Shown: positions 8,078 through 15,529 of the stretch, piece after piece
Layout of the letters: each line of letters starts with the position of its first letter
Position numbering within the stretch: the first letter of the stretch is position 1
Source of the DNA: G963668655 sp963668655
GTDB lineage: Bacteria > Myxococcota_A > SURF-8
Direction of reading: 5' to 3'
DNA: 64,000 bases
Assembly (NCBI GenBank): GCA_963668655.2
Contig: CAXXPQ010000001.1
Span: 434,001 to 498,000, forward strand
Program-made: the position numbers and the translations under genes
The notes under the pieces: generated by a model
What the model saw: only the letters and a program-made list of their open reading frames with translations
Told to the model about the DNA's origin: nothing
Databases searched by the model: none

Positions 8078-8845
8078 ATGCCGAAACGGATTTCGAGACG
8101 GGACTTTCTGCGATTGAGCCTGGGAGGCGGGGCCGTGCTGGCCGCGTCCTGGCCCGCCGGCGCGTGGGCCTTCGGCAAGGCGTCCCTGTTCGAAATGCCC
8201 TCGCTCGTCTATGAAGGCGCGTGGGATCGCCGCAAAAACGCCTCGTCCCGTCTGGCCTGGGAATTGATGAAACGCACCAGCGTGGAAGCCAAACTGGAAC
8301 ACGGCGCGGTGCGGCTGTCCGACCCCGACCTTTTCCGGACGCCGTTTCTGTACATGACGGGCGACCGCGACTTTCCCCCCTGGTCCGAGCCGGACCGGGC
8401 GCGCCTGGCCCGCTTCCTCGTCTACGGCGGATTTCTTTTCATCGACGGCAATCTGGAGGGCGGCGACGGTTTCGATCGAAGCGTCCGGCGGGAAATGGAC
8501 TCGCTCTTTCCCGGAGAGCGCCTGGAGACCCTGGACGCCGACCATACGCTGTTCAAATCCTTCTATTTACTGGACGGGCGCTGGGGTCGGGTGCAACGGA
8601 AAAGCTACGTGGAAGGCATCGTCCGGGACGACCGCACCCCGGTGGTCTACAGTCAGAACGACGTGGGCGGAGCCTGGATGCGGGACGGTTTCGGCAACTG
8701 GCTTCTGCCGGCGGTTCCCGGCGGAGAAAGCCAGCGGGAGATGGCTTTCCGCTTCGGCATCAATCTGGTGATGTACTCCCTCTGCACGAATTACAAGAGC
8801 GACCAGGTGCACATTCCCTTCATTCTGAAGCGCAGGCGACGATGA
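8078..8845 (+). CDS. Tat-exported DUF4159-domain protein
   Basis: A 255-residue protein. The ATG at 8078 follows GAGG with a six-base spacer, whereas upstream in-frame ATGs lack a ribosome site. It begins with a textbook twin-arginine signal (SRRDFLRLSLGGGAVLAAS), so it is exported folded. The mature part has the DUF4159 pattern: 'PFLYMTGDRDFPPWSEPDRARLARFLVYGGFLFIDGN', which resembles a glutamine-amidotransferase/VWA-associated alpha/beta fold, and 'FGINLVMYSLC' near the end. It overlaps the next gene by ATGA. DUF4159 proteins usually occur with MoxR ATPase, DUF58 and VWA membrane proteins. Here only the VWA-like partner is present, so its role in a chaperone-like envelope complex is an inference. 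Confidence 0.85.
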   Translation: MPKRISRRDFLRLSLGGGAVLAASWPAGAWAFGKASLFEMPSLVYEGAWDRRKNASSRLAWELMKRTSVEAKLEHGAVRLSDPDLFRTPFLYMTGDRDFPPWSEPDRARLARFLVYGGFLFIDGNLEGGDGFDRSVRREMDSLFPGERLETLDADHTLFKSFYLLDGRWGRVQRKSYVEGIVRDDRTPVVYSQNDVGGAWMRDGFGNWLLPAVPGGESQREMAFRFGINLVMYSLCTNYKSDQVHIPFILKRRRR

Positions 8846-11148
8846 TTTCATGGTTCACCACGGCGTCGGAAGCGGGGGAGTTCAACCACTGGGTCTTCAC
8901 CTGGATGCATCGCCCGGCCCTGTGGGAATGGGCGCTGATGGCGCTGCTCGCGGTCGTTCTGCCGGTGTTCTTCGTCAAGAATCTGCAACGCCTTTCCTCC
9001 GTTCGTTGGCGGGCCATCCTGCTGGCGCTTCGCCTGCTGTTTCTTCTGGGGCTGATTCTGCTCTGGCTGCGGCCCGCCGTCCAGCTTCAAAAGGTGCTGT
9101 ACAAGAAAAGCGATCTGCCGGTGTTGGTGGACGGTTCCCGCTCCATGTCCATGGGAGAGCCGGGCGGGCGCACCCGCGCGGAACAGGCGGCGGATTTCTT
9201 CCGGGAAAACGATTCCGCCTTCAAACGGCTGTCCAAGCATTATAACCTGCACGCCTTTTTCTTCGATGCCGATGCTCGGGGCGCGGCCCTGGACGACCTG
9301 AAAGCGCCCGGCCGCGCCGACGGCGAATTCACCGCCCTGGGGCACGCCCTTTCGGAATCCGTGCGCCCCTTCCGGGAGGGCGACGTGTCCGGCGTGATCC
9401 TGGTTTCCGACGGGGTGGAAAACCCGCCGGACGCGCCCCTGGCCGGGTTCGAGGAGACCGTCCAGCATTTCAAGAAGCGGGGTATTCCCGTTTTCGCCTT
9501 CGGAGCCGGTTCGGAAAGCGGCGTACGGGATCTGTCCGTCCAGGACGTGCGTTACGACGGCTTCGCCTTCGTCCACAACAAGACCACGGTGGAAGCCCGG
9601 GTGGCCTCCCGGGGCTATCCGGAACGCAAGGTCCAGGTGAACCTGGAGCGGGACGGCCGCATCGTGGCGGCGAAGGACATCGTCATCGGGGCGAACGGCG
9701 AGGCCACCGCCTCGTTCTCGTTCACGCCCGACAAAGTGGGGCGCTACGTCTACACCGTCTCCGTGCCACCCTCTCCGGACGACGCCATCGAGGCCAACAA
9801 CCAGAAGCCCTTCATCGTGGACGTGATCCGGGACAAGATCCGCGTGCTGCACGTCTGCGGACACCCGGACTACGACGAACAGTTTCTGCGCCGCCACCTG
9901 AAGAACAATCCCAACGTGGACCTGATTTCCTTCTTCATCCTGCGCACCGTCACGGACCTTCAGCTCGTCCGGGAAAACGAACTCTCCCTGATTCCCTTCC
10001 CCACGGACGAGCTGTTCGACAAACAGTTGCACACCTTCGACCTGGTGATCTTCCAGAACTTCACCTATCGCGGCTACCAGATGAGCCAGTACCTGCCCAA
10101 CATCCGGCGCTACGTCCTGGAGGGCGGGGCCTTCCTGGTGGTGGGCGGCGACAACTCCTTCCAGCTGGGCGGCTACGACAACACGCCCATCGAGGACATC
10201 CTGCCTTTCCGGCTTGCGGCCGCCGATCCCGCGGCGGACGCCGCCCCGTTCCGCATGCGGGTCACCGAAGAGGGGCTGCGCCATCCGGTGCTGCGCGTGC
10301 GCCCGGGGCCGGAGGCCAACCGCGCGGCCTGGGAGACCGCGCCGGAACTGTTCGGGCTGAACCTCGGCCTCACGCCCCATCCCGAAGCCCTGGTGCTGGC
10401 GGAGCATCCCAACCTGCGGATCGGCGGCCTGCCCGCCCCCGTTCTGGCCGTGCGCAACGTCGGGAAGGGACGGGTCTTCGCGTCGGCGGCAGACTCCACC
10501 TGGATCTGGCATATGCGGGACGTGGAGCAGGGCGGCGACGGCGAGCGCTATCGGGTGTTCTGGAACAACGTCATCCGCTGGCTGATCCGGGATCCCGAAC
10601 TGAAGCACCTCGTGGTGCGCGCCGACCGGGACGAGGTGAGGCCCGGCGGGGAAATGAAACTGGATATCCGCGTGACCGACGAGGATTTCCAGCCCCGGGC
10701 CGGAGCGGAACTGGCCGTGCGACTTTATAAGGAAGGGCAGCCCGCTCCGCTTCTGGAACGTCGGACCACGGCGGACGCCGACGGCGGGGCGCTCGTCAGT
10801 CTGCCGGTTCCGGACATGGAAGGCATGCTGCGCGTGGACGTGGAGGAAACGGGCGGCGGCGCGGAACCCCTTCGGGATACGCTGCGATTGTTCGCGGCGT
10901 CCGGAACAGGCGAACTGGCCGAGGTCCGCACGGATTTCGACCGTCTGCGGCATCTGGCGAAGGAGACGGGCGGGGAGTTTTTCACGCTTCCCCACACGCT
11001 GGAAAGCCTGCCCCTGCCCGAGCGGCCCATGGCCCGGGTGGGGCGCAAACGGGACGTTCCCATCTGGGATAGCTGGCCCATGATGGCTTTTCTTGTGCTT
11101 CCCATCGTTCTCGAATGGTGGTTCCGGAAGCGGAAACGTTTGAATTGA
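8842..11148 (+). CDS. Large membrane protein with VWA-like and amidotransferase-like domains (BatA/DUF4159-associated type)
   Basis: A 768-residue protein starting at the ATG that overlaps the DUF4159 stop. Two membrane helices near the N-terminus ('ALMALLAVVLPVFFV', 'ALRLLFLLGLILLWL') are followed by a von Willebrand-type domain. Its metal site DGSRSMS near residue 97 fits the D-x-S-x-S MIDAS pattern, with 'GVILVSDGVENPP' further on. A beta-rich segment then leads to a class I amidotransferase-like domain ('IRVLHVCGHPDYDEQFLRRH', 'LEGGAFLVVGGDNSFQLGGY'). A final membrane helix ('WPMMAFLVLPIVLEWWF') ends in a basic tail. This order matches the large proteins found next to DUF58/MoxR genes. 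It probably forms an envelope complex with the DUF4159 protein. Confidence 0.88.
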   Translation: MISWFTTASEAGEFNHWVFTWMHRPALWEWALMALLAVVLPVFFVKNLQRLSSVRWRAILLALRLLFLLGLILLWLRPAVQLQKVLYKKSDLPVLVDGSRSMSMGEPGGRTRAEQAADFFRENDSAFKRLSKHYNLHAFFFDADARGAALDDLKAPGRADGEFTALGHALSESVRPFREGDVSGVILVSDGVENPPDAPLAGFEETVQHFKKRGIPVFAFGAGSESGVRDLSVQDVRYDGFAFVHNKTTVEARVASRGYPERKVQVNLERDGRIVAAKDIVIGANGEATASFSFTPDKVGRYVYTVSVPPSPDDAIEANNQKPFIVDVIRDKIRVLHVCGHPDYDEQFLRRHLKNNPNVDLISFFILRTVTDLQLVRENELSLIPFPTDELFDKQLHTFDLVIFQNFTYRGYQMSQYLPNIRRYVLEGGAFLVVGGDNSFQLGGYDNTPIEDILPFRLAAADPAADAAPFRMRVTEEGLRHPVLRVRPGPEANRAAWETAPELFGLNLGLTPHPEALVLAEHPNLRIGGLPAPVLAVRNVGKGRVFASAADSTWIWHMRDVEQGGDGERYRVFWNNVIRWLIRDPELKHLVVRADRDEVRPGGEMKLDIRVTDEDFQPRAGAELAVRLYKEGQPAPLLERRTTADADGGALVSLPVPDMEGMLRVDVEETGGGAEPLRDTLRLFAASGTGELAEVRTDFDRLRHLAKETGGEFFTLPHTLESLPLPERPMARVGRKRDVPIWDSWPMMAFLVLPIVLEWWFRKRKRLN

Positions 11149-11184
11149 GGGTCGGTCAGGATCGACGACGAAGGAGGATTCGCC

Positions 11185-11511
11185 ATGGGACGGGATTCGG
11201 TTCCCACGTCGATGAAAATGATTTCCCTGCTGATCCGGCTGGCGGTGATCGGCTTCGCCATCTGGCTGATGTACTACATGCAGTTCGGCCTGCGGGTTCC
11301 GGACGGCGACGAGACGCCCGAAGGCGAAAGGCTGTCGGACGCGGAGAAGATCCGCCGGGAACTGGCGAACGACCCGGACATGCCGGATTATTTCCAGGAT
11401 TCGCCCGGAGCGGGCGGCCTGCGAACCGTGGAGGGAGCGGACGGCGTGATTCTCATCACCAACGAACCGGAACCCGGGCGGACGTCCGGAAACGGCGGAC
11501 GGACGGAATAG
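11185..11511 (+). CDS. Small single-pass membrane protein
   Basis: A 108-residue protein with a strong GGAGG ribosome site. One membrane helix ('ISLLIRLAVIGFAIWLMYYM', about residues 13-32) precedes an acidic, proline- and glycine-rich soluble tail with no recognisable domain. It lies 36 nt downstream of the VWA-like gene and is probably in the same transcript, so it may be a subunit or accessory of that complex. No family recognised. Confidence 0.7.
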   Translation: MGRDSVPTSMKMISLLIRLAVIGFAIWLMYYMQFGLRVPDGDETPEGERLSDAEKIRRELANDPDMPDYFQDSPGAGGLRTVEGADGVILITNEPEPGRTSGNGGRTE

Positions 11512-11579
11512 ACGGAGCACATGGGCTGCGGGCGAGGCAACGGAGAAATGCGTGAAAAAGCGATTTCTGGCGTTTTTCC

Positions 11580-11608
11580 TTGACAAGTTCCCGGAATTAA
11601 TCTAAAAA
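11580..11608 (+). promoter_or_regulatory. Promoter for rplM-rpsI
   Basis: A perfect TTGACA (11580-11585) and TAAAAA (11603-11608) are separated by 17 bases and lie about 41 bases upstream of the rplM start. This is a good location for a ribosomal-protein promoter. Confidence 0.6.
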
Positions 11609-11649
11609 CTTCCGTCCTTGGCTCTGCCTTTGGAAAATGGAGTGTAATT

Positions 11650-12081
11650 ATGAGGACCTACAGTGCGAAACAGAGTGAAGTGAAACGGGATTGGCGCGTG
11701 GTGGACCTGGAGGGCAAGACCCTGGGCCGGGCCGCCACCGAGATCGCGAGAGTTCTTCGCGGCAAGGACAAGCCCATTTTCACCCCCCACGTGGACACCG
11801 GCGATTTCGTCATCGTCGTCAATGCCGGAAAGGTTCGTGTCACGGGCAACAACAAAATGTTGCAGAAGAAGTACTACCATCACAGCGGTTATCCCGGCGG
11901 CATCAAGGAAATCTCCTTGGAAAAGCAGCTGGAGAAACACCCGGAGCGGGTCATCACCGCAGCGGTGAAAGGAATGCTTCCGAAGAACCGGCTTGGACGC
12001 AAGTTGATGAAGAAACTGAAGGTTTACGCTTCTCCGGAACATCCGCACGAGGCGCAGAACCCCAAACCCCTGGAAATCTGA
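11650..12081 (+). CDS. rplM: 50S ribosomal protein L13
   Basis: A 143-residue protein, the normal length of bacterial L13. Characteristic stretches are 'WRVVDLEGKTLGRAATEIA' near the N-terminus, 'GDFVIVVNAGKVRVTGNN' in the middle, 'YYHHSGYPGGIKE', and 'GMLPKNRLGRKLMKKLKVY' near the C-terminus. It binds 23S rRNA early in large-subunit assembly. It is followed 16 nt later by rpsI, the usual L13-S9 operon. Confidence 0.98.
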   Translation: MRTYSAKQSEVKRDWRVVDLEGKTLGRAATEIARVLRGKDKPIFTPHVDTGDFVIVVNAGKVRVTGNNKMLQKKYYHHSGYPGGIKEISLEKQLEKHPERVITAAVKGMLPKNRLGRKLMKKLKVYASPEHPHEAQNPKPLEI

Positions 12082-12097
12082 AAAGCGAGGAATGACC

Positions 12098-12499
12098 ATG
12101 GCGACCATGGCTTGGAATTGGCATGCGGTAGGCAAACGGAAAAGCGCCGTGGCGCGTGTCTGGATGAAGCCCGGCGAGGGCCGGATTATCGTGAACGGCC
12201 GCAAGGTGGATGAATACCTGGCTCGCCCGGTGTTGAACATGGTGGTGCATCAGCCGCTGGAGTTGACGGAAACCACCGGCCAATACGACATTTTCTGCAA
12301 CTGCCAGGGCGGCGGACTTTCCGGACAGGCCGACGCCATCAAACACGGCATCAGCCGCGCGCTGCTTCTGGTGGATTCGGACAAGTACCGTCCCATCCTG
12401 AAAAAGGCCGGTTTCCTGACCCGGGATTCCCGCATCAAAGAGCGGAAAAAATACGGTCTGCGCGGTGCGCGCCGTCGCTTCCAGTTCTCCAAGCGGTAA
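12098..12499 (+). CDS. rpsI: 30S ribosomal protein S9
   Basis: A 133-residue protein of normal S9 length. It has 'VGKRKSAVARVWMKPGEGRI' at the start, 'GQADAIKHGISRALL' in the middle, and the conserved basic tail 'KKYGLRGARRRFQFSKR' that reaches into the P site. I chose the ATG at 12098 because GAGG is seven bases upstream; an ATG two codons earlier is too close to it. A terminator follows. Confidence 0.97.
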   Translation: MATMAWNWHAVGKRKSAVARVWMKPGEGRIIVNGRKVDEYLARPVLNMVVHQPLELTETTGQYDIFCNCQGGGLSGQADAIKHGISRALLLVDSDKYRPILKKAGFLTRDSRIKERKKYGLRGARRRFQFSKR

Positions 12500-12529
12500 G
12501 ATTTTTTCGCGAAAACCGAAACGAACACC

Positions 12530-12560
12530 AACCTCCCCGACCACGGGGAGGTTTTTTATT
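12530..12560 (+). terminator. Rho-independent terminator after rpsI
   Basis: ACCTCCCC and GGGGAGGT form a GC-rich stem with a five-base loop, followed directly by TTTTTTATT. It ends the rplM-rpsI transcript. Confidence 0.9.
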
Positions 12561-12579
12561 GACCGGATGTCAAAAAGAG

Positions 12580-12607
12580 TTGCGTTTCCGGCCAATCGTG
12601 TTAGGTT
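12580..12607 (+). promoter_or_regulatory. Possible promoter for korA-korB
   Basis: TTGCGT (12580-12585) and TAGGTT (12602-12607) are spaced by 16 bases, upstream of korA and just after the rpsI terminator. The match is weak. Confidence 0.3.
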
Positions 12608-12695
12608 CGGAAAATGTTCGGAAATTTCCGCCCTTTCGCTCCGGAGGGGCGGGGATTCCGGTGGCCGTTCTCGAACGACAAGGTCAGGTGAGCCG

Positions 12696-14453
12696 ATGAA
12701 GGATCTCACGTTGCGCATCGGAGGCGAAGGCGGCGAGGGCGTCATTAGTTGCGGCGAGATTTTGACCCGATCCGCCGCCCGCGCCGGTTTCCACATCTTT
12801 ACCTTCCGCACCTATCCCGCCGAGATTCGCGGCGGGCTGGCCATGTTTCAGCTCCGGGTCAACGCCAAACCCGTCCTGGCGGCGGGCCACAGGCAAGATC
12901 TTCTCGTGGCCTTCAATCAGGAGGCCCTGAACGCCTATATGCAGGACGTGCGCCAGGGCGGCAAGATCCTCTACGATCCCGACCAGTGCGACGAAAATCC
13001 GGAATTCCGGAAAAGCCTGAAGACTTTTCCGGTCCCCCTGACCCGAATCTGCAAGAAAGCCACCGATTCCGTACGGGGAAAGAACGTGACCGCCGTGGGC
13101 GTCATGGCCAATCTCCTGGGGATTCCCCTGGAAGTCGTGATCGGTACGCTGAAGGAGCAGTTTCAGAAAAAGGGGGAGAAGATCGTCGGGATGAACATCC
13201 TGGCGCTGGTGGCGGGCTTCCAGTTCGCCACGGAGGAATTGTCCCTCAAACGGCTCAACAGCGCGCCGGTCCACGCCGATCGCGAGCGGCGGGAGGACCG
13301 GCTGATCCTCTCCGGAAACCAGGCCGTGGCCCTGGGCGCCCTGGCCGCCGGGGTGCGTTTCTGTGCGGGTTATCCCATCACGCCGGCCACCCCCATCTTC
13401 GAGTTTCTCGCCCGGCAGCTCCCCCGCTTCGGGGGACACATCATCCAGGTGGAAGACGAAATCGCCGCCATCGGGGCCTGCATCGGCGCGAGTTACGCCG
13501 GAGTCAAGTCGCTCACGCCCACCAGCGGCCCCGGCATGGCGCTCATGGGCGAGTTCATCGGTCTGGTCAGCATGGCGGAACTGCCGCTGGTCATCGTGGA
13601 CGTGCAGCGCTCCGGTCCCAGCACCGGCATGCCCACCAAGTCGGAGCAGGGCGATCTGAGCTACGCCGCCCTGGGAACGCCTGGCGAGGCCCCCCGGGTG
13701 GTGCTGGCGCCTTCCGGCGTGGAGGAATGCTTCACGCTGACCGTTCTGGCCACCAACCTGGCCGAGCGCTATCAGATTCCCGTCATTCTGCTTTCGGACG
13801 CGTCCCTGGCCTATCGCACGGAGAGCGTGCAGAAATTCAAGCTCAAGGGCCTGGATGTCTGGCGGCGCGAGGAATGGCACGAGAAGAACCGCCACGAATC
13901 CGACGAGGAAGAAGGCTATCAGCGCTATGCCCTGACGAAGACCGGCATTTCCCCGGTGGCCATTCCCGGAACCGAACACGGCTATTACCAGGCCACGGGA
14001 CTGGAGCACGACGAGTTCGGCCATCCGAACTACAGCCCGTCCTACCACCTGGCCATGTACCACAAGCGCTTCGACAAGTTGGAGCGCATCGAGAACGAAC
14101 TGGGGAAATCCGCCTACGATACCTATTGTCCCGAAGGCTCCCGCATCGGCATCATCAGCTGGGGATCGACCAAGGGTACGGTGCGCGAGGCGGTCCTTCT
14201 GGCCGAGGAACGGGATCTGAAGATCGCCCACTTCCATCCGATCCTTCTGAACCCCCTGCCGAAGGTGGCTTTGAAGGAATTCGCGGATCGCATGGACCGC
14301 CTGATCGTGGTGGAGGAGAACTTCACCGGCCAGCTCGCCCACCTGATCCGCTCCCAGCTGGACGTGGAGCCGATGGTGCTGAACAAGGCCCAGGGCATCC
14401 CATTCACCAGCCGGGAGATTCTTTCGTTCATCAAAAAGGTGGCGAAACCATGA
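12696..14453 (+). CDS. korA: 2-oxoacid:ferredoxin oxidoreductase, fused gamma-alpha subunit (2-oxoglutarate type)
   Basis: A 585-residue protein. The N-terminal ~190 residues are the gamma domain ('IGGEGGEGVISCGEILTRSA', 'TYPAEIRGGLAMFQLRV'). The rest is the alpha domain, with 'GNQAVALGALAAGVRFCAGY', 'YPITPATPIFEFLA', 'QVEDEIAAIGACIGASYAG' and 'TPTSGPGMALMGEFIGL'. With the beta subunit it oxidatively decarboxylates a 2-oxoacid using thiamine diphosphate, CoA and ferredoxin. The gamma-alpha fusion is typical of KorA, so 2-oxoglutarate is the likeliest substrate, but other 2-oxoacids cannot be excluded. It overlaps korB by ATGA. No separate ferredoxin-like delta subunit is encoded nearby. Confidence 0.92.
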   Translation: MKDLTLRIGGEGGEGVISCGEILTRSAARAGFHIFTFRTYPAEIRGGLAMFQLRVNAKPVLAAGHRQDLLVAFNQEALNAYMQDVRQGGKILYDPDQCDENPEFRKSLKTFPVPLTRICKKATDSVRGKNVTAVGVMANLLGIPLEVVIGTLKEQFQKKGEKIVGMNILALVAGFQFATEELSLKRLNSAPVHADRERREDRLILSGNQAVALGALAAGVRFCAGYPITPATPIFEFLARQLPRFGGHIIQVEDEIAAIGACIGASYAGVKSLTPTSGPGMALMGEFIGLVSMAELPLVIVDVQRSGPSTGMPTKSEQGDLSYAALGTPGEAPRVVLAPSGVEECFTLTVLATNLAERYQIPVILLSDASLAYRTESVQKFKLKGLDVWRREEWHEKNRHESDEEEGYQRYALTKTGISPVAIPGTEHGYYQATGLEHDEFGHPNYSPSYHLAMYHKRFDKLERIENELGKSAYDTYCPEGSRIGIISWGSTKGTVREAVLLAEERDLKIAHFHPILLNPLPKVALKEFADRMDRLIVVEENFTGQLAHLIRSQLDVEPMVLNKAQGIPFTSREILSFIKKVAKP

Positions 14454-15481
14454 GCACGAAACGAATCCGGGAAAACCAGTACGAGGCCCTTCCTTCCGAC
14501 AAGCCGGAGCGCCTGAAACGGAAACGAAACGAGAAGACCGCCACCACCCCCCAAAAAACGGGGGAAACGCTCCGCGCCAAGACACGTTCCGGAAAGAAGG
14601 ATGCCGATGCCAAGGCGGCGGAAGCCGCGACGCCGGGGCTGTTGCCCAAGGATTACAAGAGCGGTGTCAAGCCCGTCTGGTGCCCCGGCTGCGGACACTA
14701 CGGCAGCCTGTCGGCGTTTTTCAAGGGCCTGAGCGAAAACGGCATCGACCCGAAGGATCTGGTCATCATCTCCGGGATCGGCTGCTCGGGACGTTTTTCC
14801 CATTTCGTGAAGGGCTACGGCTTTCACGTTCTGCACGGCCGGGTGCTGCCCGTCGCCCAGGGCATCTGCGCTTCGACCCGAGGCCTGCTGGTCTGCGGCG
14901 TTTCCGGAGACGGCGACGCGCTGGCCATCGGCGGAGGCCATCTGCCCCACGCCGCCCGGCGCAATCCGAACATGGTCTACATGATCCTGGACAATTCCAT
15001 CTACGGCCTGACCAAGGGCCAGTTCTCGCCCACCACGCGCCAGGATACGGTCACCACCACCTCGCCGTTCGGGGTGACCGAAAAGCGGCTGGACCCGCTT
15101 TCGCTGCTTCTGGGATACGACGCCTCCTTCGTCGCAAGGGGATTTTCGGCCAACAACAATCAACTCGCCACCATCATGACGGAAGCCATCCGGCACCCGG
15201 GTTTTGCGGTGGTTCATGTCCTGTCCCCCTGCGTGACGTTCAACCGGCAGGTCACCTATGATTTCCTGCACGCCAACTGCAAGGAACTGCCGCCGGATTA
15301 CGATCCGTCCAACAAAGTGAACGCCTTCACCTACGCCCAGGATCCGGACAAGATCTATACGGGGATTTTCTACCGGGAAAACCGCCCCACGTTGCAGAAC
15401 TATCACGACAACGCCATCCAGTGCGCCCGCAAAACGGCCCACGCGGGAGACCTGGAACACCTGCTCTCCACCTTCAAGTGA
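14450..15481 (+). CDS. korB: 2-oxoacid:ferredoxin oxidoreductase beta subunit with unusual basic N-terminal extension
   Basis: A 343-residue thiamine-diphosphate-binding subunit. The core begins around residue 65 at 'YKSGVKPVWCPGCGHYGSL', which holds the cluster-ligand CPGCG, and continues with 'SGIGCSGRF', 'LHGRVLPVAQGI', 'VSGDGDALAIGGGHLPHAARR' (the ThDP GDGD site) and 'LDNSIYGLTKGQFSPTT'. These are hallmark KorB/PorB motifs. The first ~62 residues are extremely rich in Lys, Arg and Thr ('KPERLKRKRNEKTATTP') and are not part of the normal subunit of about 280 residues. The start overlaps the korA stop (ATGA), so translational coupling supports this N-terminus, although an internal start cannot be ruled out. 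Confidence 0.92.
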   Translation: MSTKRIRENQYEALPSDKPERLKRKRNEKTATTPQKTGETLRAKTRSGKKDADAKAAEAATPGLLPKDYKSGVKPVWCPGCGHYGSLSAFFKGLSENGIDPKDLVIISGIGCSGRFSHFVKGYGFHVLHGRVLPVAQGICASTRGLLVCGVSGDGDALAIGGGHLPHAARRNPNMVYMILDNSIYGLTKGQFSPTTRQDTVTTTSPFGVTEKRLDPLSLLLGYDASFVARGFSANNNQLATIMTEAIRHPGFAVVHVLSPCVTFNRQVTYDFLHANCKELPPDYDPSNKVNAFTYAQDPDKIYTGIFYRENRPTLQNYHDNAIQCARKTAHAGDLEHLLSTFK

Positions 15482-15529
15482 TGCGGGCATGAGCGCGGAG
15501 AGCGTCGGCCCGCCCGAAAAGGCTTCCGA

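Noticed and set aside
8848..11586. 912-residue minus-strand ORF antisense to the VWA-like gene
   Set aside because: Same reasons: no domains and no ribosome site, and it spans two real plus-strand genes.
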